Made by a program: the position numbers and the translations under genes
Shown: piece by piece, positions 1-5,379 of the stretch
Layout of the letters: the number at the start of each line of letters is the position of its first letter
Position numbering within the stretch: the first letter of the stretch is position 1
Notes under the pieces: model-generated
Seen by the model: only the letters and a program-made list of their open reading frames with translations
Database searches by the model: none
What the model was told of the DNA's origin: nothing
From: JBBRQP01 sp038226175
GTDB taxonomy: Bacteria; Cyanobacteriota; Cyanobacteriia; Gloeobacterales; Anthocerotibacteraceae
Reading direction: 5' to 3'
Assembly (NCBI GenBank): GCA_038226175.1
Contig: JBBRQP010000061.1
Location: 1-19,020 of the forward strand
Length of the DNA stretch: 19,020 nucleotides

Positions 1-110
1 AACCAAATAATTTGCAGGTGGGTGCGTTCCACCCCGTCCGTTGCTTGGCGGTAGCGCTTTTCTAATTCTTCCACACTCAGGTGGTTCACAAGACTAAGGT
101 TCTTTACCAT
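1..110 (-). CDS. IS630-family transposase, N-terminal fragment cut by window edge
   Basis: Reading leftward from the ATG at 108-110, the frame is open to the window edge. It begins MVKNLSLVNHL and continues with SVEELEKRY and ERTHLQIIW. This matches the start of the N-terminal helix-turn-helix region of IS630-family transposases, which binds the terminal repeats before the DDE catalytic domain. Only about 36 residues are visible, so the catalytic domain and the far end of the element lie outside the window. The element's inner end should fall between 111 and about 141, just before the surviving tail of a disrupted plus-strand gene. The family call is from recall of similar N-termini. It could also be a broken copy. 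Confidence 0.6.
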   Translation of the reverse strand, partial: MVKNLSLVNHLSVEELEKRYRQATDGVERTHLQIIW

Positions 111-141
111 ACCTTATTCTATAAGCGGAAAGTGTATAAGA

Positions 142-285
142 GGATTAACAAATGCCAGAAATGCTCTGCAAAACAGCTTAAAAAATCCAAATCTGGATAA
201 AGCTACAACACAGCTAATTCAAGAAAAAATAGATCTTGCAGATCAACTGACTCAGCGAGCAAATCAACTTCTTGGAAATCCATGA
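142..285 (+). pseudogene. 3' tail of a disrupted gene, coupled to the next gene
   Basis: The frame ends at TGA 283-285 and encodes a helical, Gln- and Asn-rich tail (GLTNARNALQNSL, then KIDLADQLTQRANQLLGNP). No start codon fits. The 5' part appears to have been removed by the IS630-type element ending just upstream. The stop overlaps the ATG of the next gene as ATGA, the usual sign of translational coupling, so the two were once in one operon. A tail followed by a small immunity-like gene would fit the end of a secreted polymorphic toxin, but the fragment carries no motif I can assign. Confidence 0.45.
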
Positions 286-674
286 ACCATCCACTAATTA
301 GTGAAATAGAGGTGGTCTTTGGACAAATCCAAAGACCATCAACAATTTATGTAATCCCGAAAAGCATCAGAGAAATAGCTCCTGACGAGCTCATGATTCA
401 AGCTGACTTTGGGAATTTATCCAAAGAAGATATGACTTATGAACAATCGTCAATGATGATCTGTGATCATGTTCTTATAAGTGATCAAGCATTACTTTAC
501 TTTTTGCCAGTTTTAGCTAGAAATACTTTCTCTAGTGGAGCTCTTTTTAGTATGCTAATTAGTAGGTTAAAATTGGTAAAACAAGAAAACTTAAGTTGTC
601 CTCAAAAGCTGACTTTAAAGAAGCTCATAGAAGAATTAGAATTGAGAGAAAAGCTGTTAGATTATGAAGACTAA
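282..674 (+). CDS. Small DUF6714-like protein, possible immunity protein
   Basis: This is a 130-residue soluble protein with no signal peptide or membrane helix. The order is an N-terminal helix (ISEIEVVFGQI), a middle stretch, then a block around residues 66-80 (LISDQALLYFLPVLARN), then a charged helical C-terminus. The block with an aromatic-Leu-Pro core resembles DUF6714-type proteins, which often sit beside toxin genes. The resemblance is by eye and weak. The ATG overlaps the stop of the disrupted upstream gene, so it was translated by coupling; with that gene truncated, its expression may now depend on readout from the IS. Base composition is AT-rich compared with the minus-strand genes further right. 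Confidence 0.5.
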   Translation: MNHPLISEIEVVFGQIQRPSTIYVIPKSIREIAPDELMIQADFGNLSKEDMTYEQSSMMICDHVLISDQALLYFLPVLARNTFSSGALFSMLISRLKLVKQENLSCPQKLTLKKLIEELELREKLLDYED

Positions 675-687
675 CAAATAATATAAA

Positions 688-912
688 ATGATTTTAAAAG
701 AAAACTTTTACTTTCACACTGCTCCCTTTTTCAATACAGGTAGTGTCAGCCGCGTTGTAAGTGAAGTTGCAAAAAAAGGTTCGCAAGTGTTAGGAGGAGG
801 CGTTATTATTGATCTAAGCCAATCACCACTGACGCCCGAATCTTTAGGCAACATTCTTAGTCGAGTCCAAAATGTTACTAGTCAAATTTCACACATAAGG
901 GTGGTTCCCTAG
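688..912 (+). CDS. Hypothetical 74-residue protein, possible toxin C-terminus
   Basis: It begins 13 bases after the previous stop and has no clear ribosome binding site before the ATG. The sequence runs from FYFHTAPFFNTGSVSRVV through GSQVLGGGVIIDLSQSPLTPE to a final SHIRVVP. The alternation of a short helix, a hydrophobic strand with the start of a second helix, and a terminal strand recalls the ends of polymorphic toxin domains. I cannot name a family. It could be a displaced toxin tip rather than an independent gene. The next gene starts 2 bases after its stop, which suggests one transcriptional unit. Confidence 0.4.
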   Translation: MILKENFYFHTAPFFNTGSVSRVVSEVAKKGSQVLGGGVIIDLSQSPLTPESLGNILSRVQNVTSQISHIRVVP

Positions 913-914
913 CT

Positions 915-1217
915 ATGGCAAAATTCTTTTGCGTTTGCGGTCAGGTTATCTCAACTAGTAACGGAATTCCCAACCTAGATGAATAGCATGCCATATCAGA
1001 TGTTGAGCTTGATAGTATCTATGAACTAGTTGATGTTGAGGTTTTTTATAAGAAGACAGTTATATTTTACCGATGTCCTCAAAGTGATCATTTATGGATC
1101 TTTTGGAATGGAGTTAATTCTGCTCCCAGTTTATACACTCCCACGAATTTCAGAATAAATGACCTCCATCCCACAATAAATGTTACCTTGATAGGGTATG
1201 GTTTATGTTACATATAG
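915..1217 (+). pseudogene. Zn-ribbon-like immunity-type gene interrupted by an in-frame TAG
   Basis: An ATG at 915-917 opens MAKFFCVCGQVIS, then reaches TAG at 984-986 after 23 codons. The same frame then stays open for 76 more codons to TAG 1215-1217, reading ISDVELDSIYELVDVEVFY, then IFYRCPQSDHLWIFWNG. The N-terminal C-x-C and the later RCPQ resemble the cysteine pairs of small proteins that begin with a Cys-containing segment and are found beside toxin genes as immunity proteins. Everything is in one frame with a single stop, so this is a recent nonsense mutation, a sequencing error, or a readthrough codon. The family placement is inference. Confidence 0.5.
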
Positions 1218-1227
1218 TTTATCAAGA

Positions 1228-1254
1228 TAGGGCTTAGTGTCCGACCAAGCCCTA
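1228..1254. terminator. Possible intrinsic hairpin between converging units
   Basis: TAGGGCTT (1228-1235) and AAGCCCTA (1247-1254) form a perfect 8-bp stem with an 11-base loop. It lies 10 bases after the end of the plus-strand pseudogene and just before the end of a short minus-strand frame, where a bidirectional terminator would be expected. There is no clear T-run on either side, so it may not terminate efficiently. Confidence 0.35.
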
Positions 1255-1263
1255 CCGTAGAGA

Positions 1264-1371
1264 TCAGACATTAGCTAAAGCCTTGAGTAGTCTGTTTTTA
1301 GCTGAGGAACTAAGTTGCCCATACTCAGTCACAATCCGCACGACCCGCTCTAGGTCATTGCTAGAAGGCAT
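1264..1371 (-). pseudogene. Short minus-strand frame, likely gene remnant
   Basis: From ATG 1369-1371 the frame reads MPSSNDLERVVRIVTEYG and ends in RLLKALANV before TGA 1264-1266. In-frame codons continue upstream (VTLVPAAAQ) to a stop near 1410, so it may be the C-terminal end of a larger lost protein. Its helical pattern looks protein-like, but it is only 35 codons and I do not recognise it. The rest of 1218-1440 shows no other gene. Confidence 0.3.
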
Positions 1372-1443
1372 CTGAGCAGCAGCAGGAACCAGAGTGACAC
1401 CAATATATCCCTACCAGCACTTCAGTGGGGATAACCAATAGCC

Positions 1444-1656
1444 TTAGGCTTCGTCAGTTCGTTGTGCTTTGATGTCGGCTATTATGCTCTTCACAGACTC
1501 GCCTCTAAATAGGTGTTCACGCTCAGCTGTGTAGTTACCACTACCTGTCCTAAACTGATTAAGAAAGCGCACAGTATCAACCAGGCCAAATTCTTGAATG
1601 AGTGTGTATTTTGCCCGATTGGTTAGTTCGGAGATGAGTTTAATGTGTACGCTCAT
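1444..1656 (-). CDS. Antitoxin-like partner of the PIN toxin
   Basis: The ATG at 1654-1656 starts MSVHIKLISELTNRAKYTLIQEFG and gives 70 residues. An upstream in-frame start would overlap the PIN gene more and is less likely. The sequence has a central block (VDTVRFLNQFRTGSGNYTAERE) and ends in a Lys/Arg-rich helix (SVKSIIADIKAQR). Very similar small proteins often sit next to PIN-domain genes of this type. The ATG overlaps the TGA of the PIN gene as ATGA, so the pair is translationally coupled with the toxin first, an unusual order. As partner it would be expected to bind and block the PIN nuclease, but no DNA-binding motif is visible. The antitoxin role is inferred from position. Confidence 0.6.
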   Translation of the reverse strand: MSVHIKLISELTNRAKYTLIQEFGLVDTVRFLNQFRTGSGNYTAEREHLFRGESVKSIIADIKAQRTDEA

Positions 1657-2093
1657 TGTGTTACCTCTGGAACTAGACTCAATAAAGTGGTGACTTTGCA
1701 AGATAGAACAGAAAAGGCTTGAGCCTTATGGAATAGTCTATCATCGCAGGTGCAGAAGAAATCAGCTTGTGCCGTGGATGCTAACGCTAGATGGATAGCA
1801 TCCATTGGACGGACTCCCTGCTGTTCAAACATCAAAGCCAAAGCCTCTACCTCCTCTGTGATTCGCAAGCGTTCTGTTGCAAGTGTCAACAAGGCAAGAA
1901 CTTCGGTACGCCTAGTCTCATCAGGGATATGCCCAATCTCATATTCCAGTGCCTCTGAATTAAGTAGCGATTGCTCTCCAGCCTCAATGGCTGCTAGAAC
2001 AACAAAAACTGCTTCTGTTTCAACTCTAATGCGAGGATGAGTCTGATCATCAAAGGGACGTTGTAAGCAACAACTATCAAGGTAAAGACGCAT
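1653..2093 (-). CDS. PIN-domain ribonuclease toxin
   Basis: This is a 146-residue PIN-domain protein. PIN toxins are metal-dependent ribonucleases that cut mRNA or tRNA. Acidic ligands are visible in order: Asp6 in the opening strand (RLYLDSCCLQRPFDD), a glutamate in the middle (NSEALEYEIGHIPDE), Asp97 in RPMDAIHLALA, and a C-terminal Asp pair in FFCTCDDRLFHKA. The length fits a complete domain. The opening LDSCCLQRPFDDQ is characteristic of a subgroup common in cyanobacteria and other plasmid-rich bacteria. It is cotranscribed with the downstream partner gene, overlapping by ATGA. A sigma-70-like promoter lies about 25-50 bases upstream. Confidence 0.75.
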   Translation of the reverse strand: MRLYLDSCCLQRPFDDQTHPRIRVETEAVFVVLAAIEAGEQSLLNSEALEYEIGHIPDETRRTEVLALLTLATERLRITEEVEALALMFEQQGVRPMDAIHLALASTAQADFFCTCDDRLFHKAQAFSVLSCKVTTLLSLVPEVTQ

Positions 2094-2115
2094 ACCCTTA
2101 TTTTACTGTCCCCTG

Positions 2116-2145
2116 AGTATAAGCAGGAATCTCACTTTTGACCAA
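2116..2145 (-). promoter_or_regulatory. Putative promoter of the PIN toxin-antitoxin pair
   Basis: On the minus strand, TTGGTC (2140-2145) and TATACT (2116-2121) are separated by 18 bases, and the PIN ATG lies 22 bases beyond the -10. The -10 matches five of six consensus bases and the -35 four of six. A purine-rich AAGGG sits just before the ATG. No palindromic operator is obvious. Confidence 0.4.
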
Positions 2146-2228
2146 TATCGACCGCTCGTAAACGGACTACGCACCCCTTTCGGGATTAGCTGACCCGCGG
2201 CCAAGGTAGGTGGAAATATACAAATACT

Positions 2229-2984
2229 TTGACCTTTGCCGGTGGGCAGGATGATGGCAATGGCTTGAACTATTTCCATGCTCGGTACTATTCTCATCGA
2301 CTCCAGAGATTTATCTCCCAAGACCCATTGAGCTATGACGGAGGCGACTACAATCTTTATCGCTATGTTCACAATAATCCTCATACCAACAGCGATCCCA
2401 GTGGCTTGTATGATTATGGGGATGGTGAGGGAAATGTAGATACCCTGCCAGACGTCAATGTTACCGGTCTTAGGAATAGTTTTGCGCTTGAGCTTTCTAC
2501 AATACGCATTTCTACTTCTGTGAATGGCGGCGGCGACTACGACCCAGGAAATGGCGACAACACAAGAGCCTTTGATGGTTTAGTGCCTGATTTAGTGGCG
2601 GGGATGTTTACAGATCTTCCTAACCCCAATACACCAAAACCAAAAAGATCATCAGGTTACTGTCCTAGCTATCGTTCTTGTCCCTGTGGGTCAAGTAGTG
2701 CATCGCAAGTTTATTGTTCTAGAAGCAGATTAAAACCTGATCCGGAGGCTCAAGGTCCACATAGTACTTTCAAGACCGATGCTTCAGGAAAAGTTACTAA
2801 ATATGAAACATATGGACCTCAAAATGAAAGTGTTTTGAGAGTTGATCTCGTTGGTAAACCACATTTCAACAAAGTAACACAAGAATATGTCAAAACCCCG
2901 CACGTACACGATCCTAACCCTAATGTTCCCGGAAATGTGCGCTCAGCTCGTCCACCAGAAATACCGAAGGAAAGAAGTCCATAA
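2229..2984 (+). CDS. Orphan Rhs C-terminus carrying a type 24 polymorphic toxin domain
   Basis: Residues 1-60 are the end of an Rhs repeat-associated core: GLNYFHARYYSHRLQRFISQDP followed by NLYRYVHNNPHTNSDPSGLY. In full-length Rhs proteins this seals the cocoon and marks the autocleavage site before the toxin. A variable linker with CPSYRSCPCG follows. Residues about 176-228 (GPHSTFKTDASGKV, then LRVDLVGKPHFN and TPHVHDPNP) match the bacterial toxin 24 family, with several conserved His residues. The whole N-terminal Rhs shell is missing. The frame is open only from 2190, so the assigned TTG start is nominal and the gene is a displaced toxin tip, not a secreted protein. An Imm53-type gene follows 213 bases later. 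Orphan tips of this kind are normally kept as a recombination reservoir. Confidence 0.75.
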   Translation: MTFAGGQDDGNGLNYFHARYYSHRLQRFISQDPLSYDGGDYNLYRYVHNNPHTNSDPSGLYDYGDGEGNVDTLPDVNVTGLRNSFALELSTIRISTSVNGGGDYDPGNGDNTRAFDGLVPDLVAGMFTDLPNPNTPKPKRSSGYCPSYRSCPCGSSSASQVYCSRSRLKPDPEAQGPHSTFKTDASGKVTKYETYGPQNESVLRVDLVGKPHFNKVTQEYVKTPHVHDPNPNVPGNVRSARPPEIPKERSP

Positions 2985-3105
2985 TAATAGTTGTTGACAT
3001 ATGGGTGCCTTGCAAGGTGGAGCTTGAGGGGAAAGTCTTGTCAAGATTCTGGCGATGGTTCTATAATCACCGCTACCGACCAACAAGAATCAACGGAGTC
3101 TAATC

Positions 3106-3201
3106 ATGGTTGCCTGTGCCGCATATCCTTACAAATTGGTTGTTACCCAACGGCTGGGAGTACTTGTGTGCAGTCTAATCACTGGTTCGGCAGACAAATG
3201 A
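3106..3201 (+). CDS. Possible 31-residue leader ORF coupled to the immunity gene
   Basis: ATG 3106-3108 has a GGAG motif 7 bases upstream. The frame encodes 31 residues starting MVACAAYPYKLVV and ends at TGA 3199-3201, which overlaps the ATG of the Imm53 gene as ATGA. The Imm53 gene itself has no good ribosome binding site. A short leader whose translation loads ribosomes onto the immunity gene would explain both facts. It could equally be the remnant of a longer gene, and its sequence matches nothing I know. Confidence 0.35.
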   Translation: MVACAAYPYKLVVTQRLGVLVCSLITGSADK

Positions 3202-3509
3202 ACACCCTCAGTGAAATACAAAACTGGTATCTGAGCCAATGTAATGATGATTGGGAACACGGATATGGCGTTAGTATCGGCACCTTAGACAATCCTGGGT
3301 GGACGGTAGATATCGATTTAGTAGGAACCAGCTTTGAACACGCTTCCTTTATCCCATCCGAACATGGAGTTGGGTCAAACTCGGAACCTGACAGTAACGA
3401 TTGGTGGAGCATCAAAGTTGAAGACAAGAAATTCATTGGAAGATGTGGACCTCAGCATTTGGAAACTGTTTTGCGTGTTTTTCTGGACTGGGGTAAAACA
3501 GGAGCCTAA
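3198..3509 (+). CDS. Imm53-family immunity protein
   Basis: This is a 103-residue protein starting MNTLSEIQNWYLSQCNDDWEH. The block IQNWYLSQCNDDWEHGYGVSI, then TLDNPGWTVDIDL, a central acidic stretch (DSNDWWSIKVED) and the closing GPQHLETVLRVFLDW are the hallmarks of immunity protein 53, a cognate inhibitor found beside Rhs and other polymorphic toxins. A longer frame from 2991 exists, but those residues look noncoding, so the ATG at 3198 is preferred. Its TAA stop lies inside the GCCTAAC box of the adjacent attC-like site, as is common for integron cassette genes. Whether it neutralises the type 24 tip upstream is inference from position. Confidence 0.75.
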   Translation: MNTLSEIQNWYLSQCNDDWEHGYGVSIGTLDNPGWTVDIDLVGTSFEHASFIPSEHGVGSNSEPDSNDWWSIKVEDKKFIGRCGPQHLETVLRVFLDWGKTGA

Positions 3510-3563
3510 CGTCCACGGTCAGCCACGGAGCGAAGCGGAGTTGGCTGACCGTGGACGTTAGGC
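3504..3563. other. attC-like integron recombination site (60-bp inverted repeat)
   Basis: The site starts with GCCTAAC (3504-3510), fitting the R'' consensus RYYYAAC, and ends with GTTAGGC (3557-3563), fitting the R' consensus GTTRRRY. Between them the two 22-base arms (3504-3525 and 3542-3563) are perfectly complementary. They enclose a 16-base loop that contains CGAAGCGG, a type of loop often seen in attC sites. The stop of the preceding gene falls inside the first box. Real attC sites normally have a few unpaired extrahelical bases that set the recombined strand; none is visible here, which is the main argument for some other palindrome or a decayed site. No integrase gene lies in the window. 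Confidence 0.6.
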
Positions 3564-3862
3564 GTCTTGAAAACTCGTTTTACGCAGTCGACCGAGGCCG
3601 TAGTGATATCGTTTGTCATCCATTCGATGAGAATCCTGTGCCGCAATCAAAAAATGTGCTAATTGTTGGTTTACAACCTAAGCTCATCAATTTTTCTGAG
3701 CCTGACTACGCCGCGTTTCCAGGTCTGAATGCGCAGAAGGTACAAGCCGGTCTAGACGCCGATGCCATTGTGGTCAAAGTACGTCACGAGGGCTGGGTCA
3801 TCAATAAAGCAATTCACTTGGCTGAAGCCACGATGGTAGTGGCTGGATTAGCAGCAGCGTAG
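3551..3862 (+). pseudogene. Truncated gene after the attC-like site, chimeric tail
   Basis: The frame runs from GTG 3551 inside the attC arm, but the first recognisable protein sequence starts at about residue 35: NVLIVGLQPKLINF, then FPGLNAQKVQAGLDAD. This resembles the N-terminus of a widespread family of about 120-residue proteins of unknown function that begin like VLIVGLDP. GTG at 3638-3640 is a more plausible start. After GLDAD the sequence stops resembling that family and continues as AIVVKVRHEGWVINKAIHLAE to TAG 3860-3862, so the gene looks truncated and joined to foreign sequence. The stop touches the start of an IS256 end fragment. Confidence 0.4.
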
Positions 3863-3912
3863 GGTATGTCAAGAAGATTGTGTCAGTGGGGAAATGTCAC
3901 ATGGGTAACCTC
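3862..3912. repeat. Isolated IS256-type end, first copy of a 51-bp direct repeat
   Basis: The 51 bases here recur in the same orientation at 4073-4123 with a single mismatch (GTGGGG versus GTAGGG near the middle). The second copy is the left end of the IS256 remnant, so this is the broken end of another copy. It stops abruptly at 3912, where an unrelated sequence beginning TGGAGTGAACCC takes over. Confidence 0.7.
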
Positions 3913-4072
3913 TGGAGTGAACCCTTAAAATGAGACAATCTTCTCAGCCTTTTTAAGTGGGTCGCACCCCGGAGAAGTAACACATGTCTAGAGTTCGTCG
4001 TTTCTTCAATCCTGAATTTAAGCTTCAGGTAGTTCGAGAAGTAGAGGCTGGTGCCACCGCTGCCCAGGTCGC
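3913..4072 (+). mobile_element. IS3-type element end with truncated orfA
   Basis: The segment begins TGGAGTGAACCCTTAAAATG, which resembles terminal inverted repeats of IS3-family elements. It then has a GGAG ribosome binding site (3973-3976) and ATG 3984-3986. The frame reads MSRVRRFFNPEFKLQVVREV, then EAGATAAQVA. It fits the beginning of an IS3 OrfA helix-turn-helix protein, which binds element ends. It breaks off at about 4072, exactly where the IS256-type end begins. Only 29 codons remain, so it is inactive. The layout implies that the IS3-type element joined an IS256 copy and was then cut by a second IS256 copy, or that the two recombined. Confidence 0.55.
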
Positions 4073-4745
4073 GGGTATGTCAAGAAGATTGTGTCAGTAG
4101 GGAAATGTCACATGGGTAACCTCCCTTCAAACTCAATCGCAAACCGATTCAAGGCTCCTTTCCAATCTCGGATAGGCATCGTCCACTTCTTCGATAGGTT
4201 CTGAATCGCCAAGTAAATCACTTTCAGTGCCGATTCGTCGGTGGGGAATGCCCGATGGTTACGTAGTACTTTGCGCAAGGTCATGTTCACAGATTCAATG
4301 GCATTGGTAGTGTAGACCGCTTTACGGATATCGGTAGGGAACGCAAAGAAGGGAATAATCCGCTAGGGATAAGCACCGGCTCAAACTCCGCATTACGGTC
4401 ACGGGGTACAGCAATATCCACCTGACCAAAGTCACCCTTGAGCGTCTTTTTACTATGACCATTACGGCGATTCTTGGTAGTTGCCGAGTCGGGAGCTTGG
4501 CGTTGTTCTTCTAGTTGGGTGTGCAACTCCGCGTCGAGGCAGCGCTCGACCAAAGCTTTGGTCAATTGCTTGAAGATCCCACCTTCACCCATCAGGTCTT
4601 CTGGGTTGCGATAGTCCTTGAGTAATATGGCTGCGCCACGTGCCTATCATCGATTAATTCTGGTCGGTAGGTCATGCTCCACTCCTTGTTTCTGAGATGG
4701 GGTTTATTGCATTTTGGCCTTTGACACAATCTAATTTACAGTCCC
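4073..4745 (-). mobile_element. IS256-family element with large internal deletion
   Basis: Both ends survive. The left end starts GGGTATGTCAAGAAGATTGT; the right end, read inward on the minus strand, is GGGACTGTAAATTAGATTGT. They share GGG, TGT, AA and the run AGATTGTGTCA in register, as expected of terminal inverted repeats. The spacing is 673 bp against about 1.3 kb for complete IS256 elements, so roughly half has been lost. No 8-bp target duplication is visible at the borders. With its transposase wrecked it could move only if a complete relative supplied the enzyme in trans, like a MITE. Confidence 0.7.
4108..4675 (-). pseudogene. IS256 transposase pseudogene (frameshifts and internal deletion)
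   Basis: The start is ATG 4673-4675 (MTYRPELIDD). A frameshift near 4640 puts the next part in another frame (GGIFKQLTKALVERCLDAEL, then NRRNGHSKKTLKGDFGQV and IAVPRDRNAEFEPVLIPSG), typical of the N-terminal third of IS256 transposases. Near 4360 the sequence jumps directly to the C-terminal part in the third frame: PFFAFPTDIRKAVYTTNAIE, then MTLRKVLRNHRAFPTDESAL and NRFAIEFEGRL. The central region with the DDE catalytic residues, some 240 residues, is deleted. At least two frame changes plus the deletion make it non-functional. Confidence 0.75.
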
Positions 4746-4827
4746 GGCTCAATAGGTATCTTCCGCGTACATCGGCGAAGTCCATTAGCATTCTGTCTCG
4801 TTCGAGATTAGCAAATACCTTAGGCAT
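4746..4827 (-). pseudogene. N-terminal gene fragment abutting the IS256 end
   Basis: ATG 4825-4827 opens MPKVFANLERDRMLMDFADVRGR, which runs directly into the IS256 terminal repeat at 4745 with no stop at the border. The same sequence does not resume on the far side of the element. It resembles the start of a transposase or another small conserved protein, but I cannot name it. A poly-A run (about 4865-4872) lies upstream. Confidence 0.3.
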
Positions 4828-5231
4828 ATTGGTTTAAGTATAGCTACCAGTAATTAGAGACGTAAAAAAAAGTGATTTCACCTGACTTCTGTATGTGAAC
4901 TAGCCCGTAACTAGGGTCTTAAAAAAAGCTGATCACTTAATCATCTCTCCCTGCCAAGGTGAATCCTGTGCGTCTGACCTCGTAGAGAAAAAGCTACGGC
5001 TTTATAAGTTCGCTCTCCCTTAGCACTTTGCTGCCGGGATAAGGAAAGGGAACCTTGACGCACGGCTCCACTTGTTCGCTCTACAACATGTAGGGTTGGT
5101 TGGTAGATAAGAAATTGCGGCTTTACCAGCCAGGAACTGTCCAGAACGGGCTGCTGTTCGTCCCGACAGGCTAGGGCGACAGAAAGTACAGGAGAGGGAA
5201 TGTTTGAGAGATCCATCAGGTAAAACCTTAA
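4828..5231. other. Intergenic stretch with one doubtful minus-strand frame
   Basis: No convincing gene is present. A minus-strand frame at 4941-5234 could encode 97 residues (ending AFSLRGQTHRIHLGRER), but its composition is Ser/Gln/Arg-rich, it has no ribosome binding site, and I recognise no domain. It may be the decayed end of a transposon. Two A-runs preceding similar words, AAAAAAAAGTGAT (4865-4877) and AAAAAAAGCTGATCAC (4921-4936), form a loose direct repeat. Confidence 0.3.
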
Positions 5232-5287
5232 CAATAGCTATTGACTATGTTAGCCTAAAACCTATACAATAGATATTGTATAGGTTT
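5232..5287. repeat. Two related palindromes with TAGCTA/TAGATA centres
   Basis: CAATAGCTATTG (5232-5243) is a perfect 12-bp palindrome. It is followed by a nearly perfect 30-bp palindrome whose 14-base arms (AAACCTATACAATA at 5258-5271 and its complement at 5274-5287) flank a 2-base centre. The sequences leading into the two are similar (TAAAACCT followed by ACAATAG), so they look like two copies of one unit about 30 bases apart. They could be a repressor operator or transposon subterminal repeats. The centres resemble that of the palindrome at 18983-19010. Confidence 0.6.
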
Positions 5288-5328
5288 GGTATAGACTATG
5301 GCTACTGTTAACAGACCCGTTGCGAAGG

Positions 5329-5379
5329 GTGACAACTCCCACCGCCATAGCGCTTGCGCTTAGCGGTGGGAGTTGTCAC
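5329..5379. repeat. Long cruciform hairpin, IS200/IS605- or REP-like
   Basis: Perfect 17-base arms (5329-5345 and 5363-5379, each containing ACTCCCACCGC or its complement) enclose a loop that itself holds a 5-bp stem AGCGC-TT-GCGCT (5349-5360). Such stacked stems with a TCCCACCGC arm resemble the imperfect hairpins recognised by Y1 (IS200/IS605 or REP-associated) transposases. The right arm and loop supply the last five codons and the stop of the UvrD-type helicase gene, so the hairpin was inserted into the end of that gene. It could also act as a terminator for the long minus-strand operon. Confidence 0.6.

Noticed and set aside
2991..3197. N-terminal extension of the Imm53 frame
   Set aside because: The extra 69 residues have no family similarity and an irregular Cys/Ser composition, and the Imm53 domain starts right after ATG 3198.
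4941..5234. 97-residue minus-strand open frame
   Set aside because: Ser/Gln/Arg-rich composition, no ribosome binding site, no recognisable domain; more likely decayed transposon sequence than a gene.
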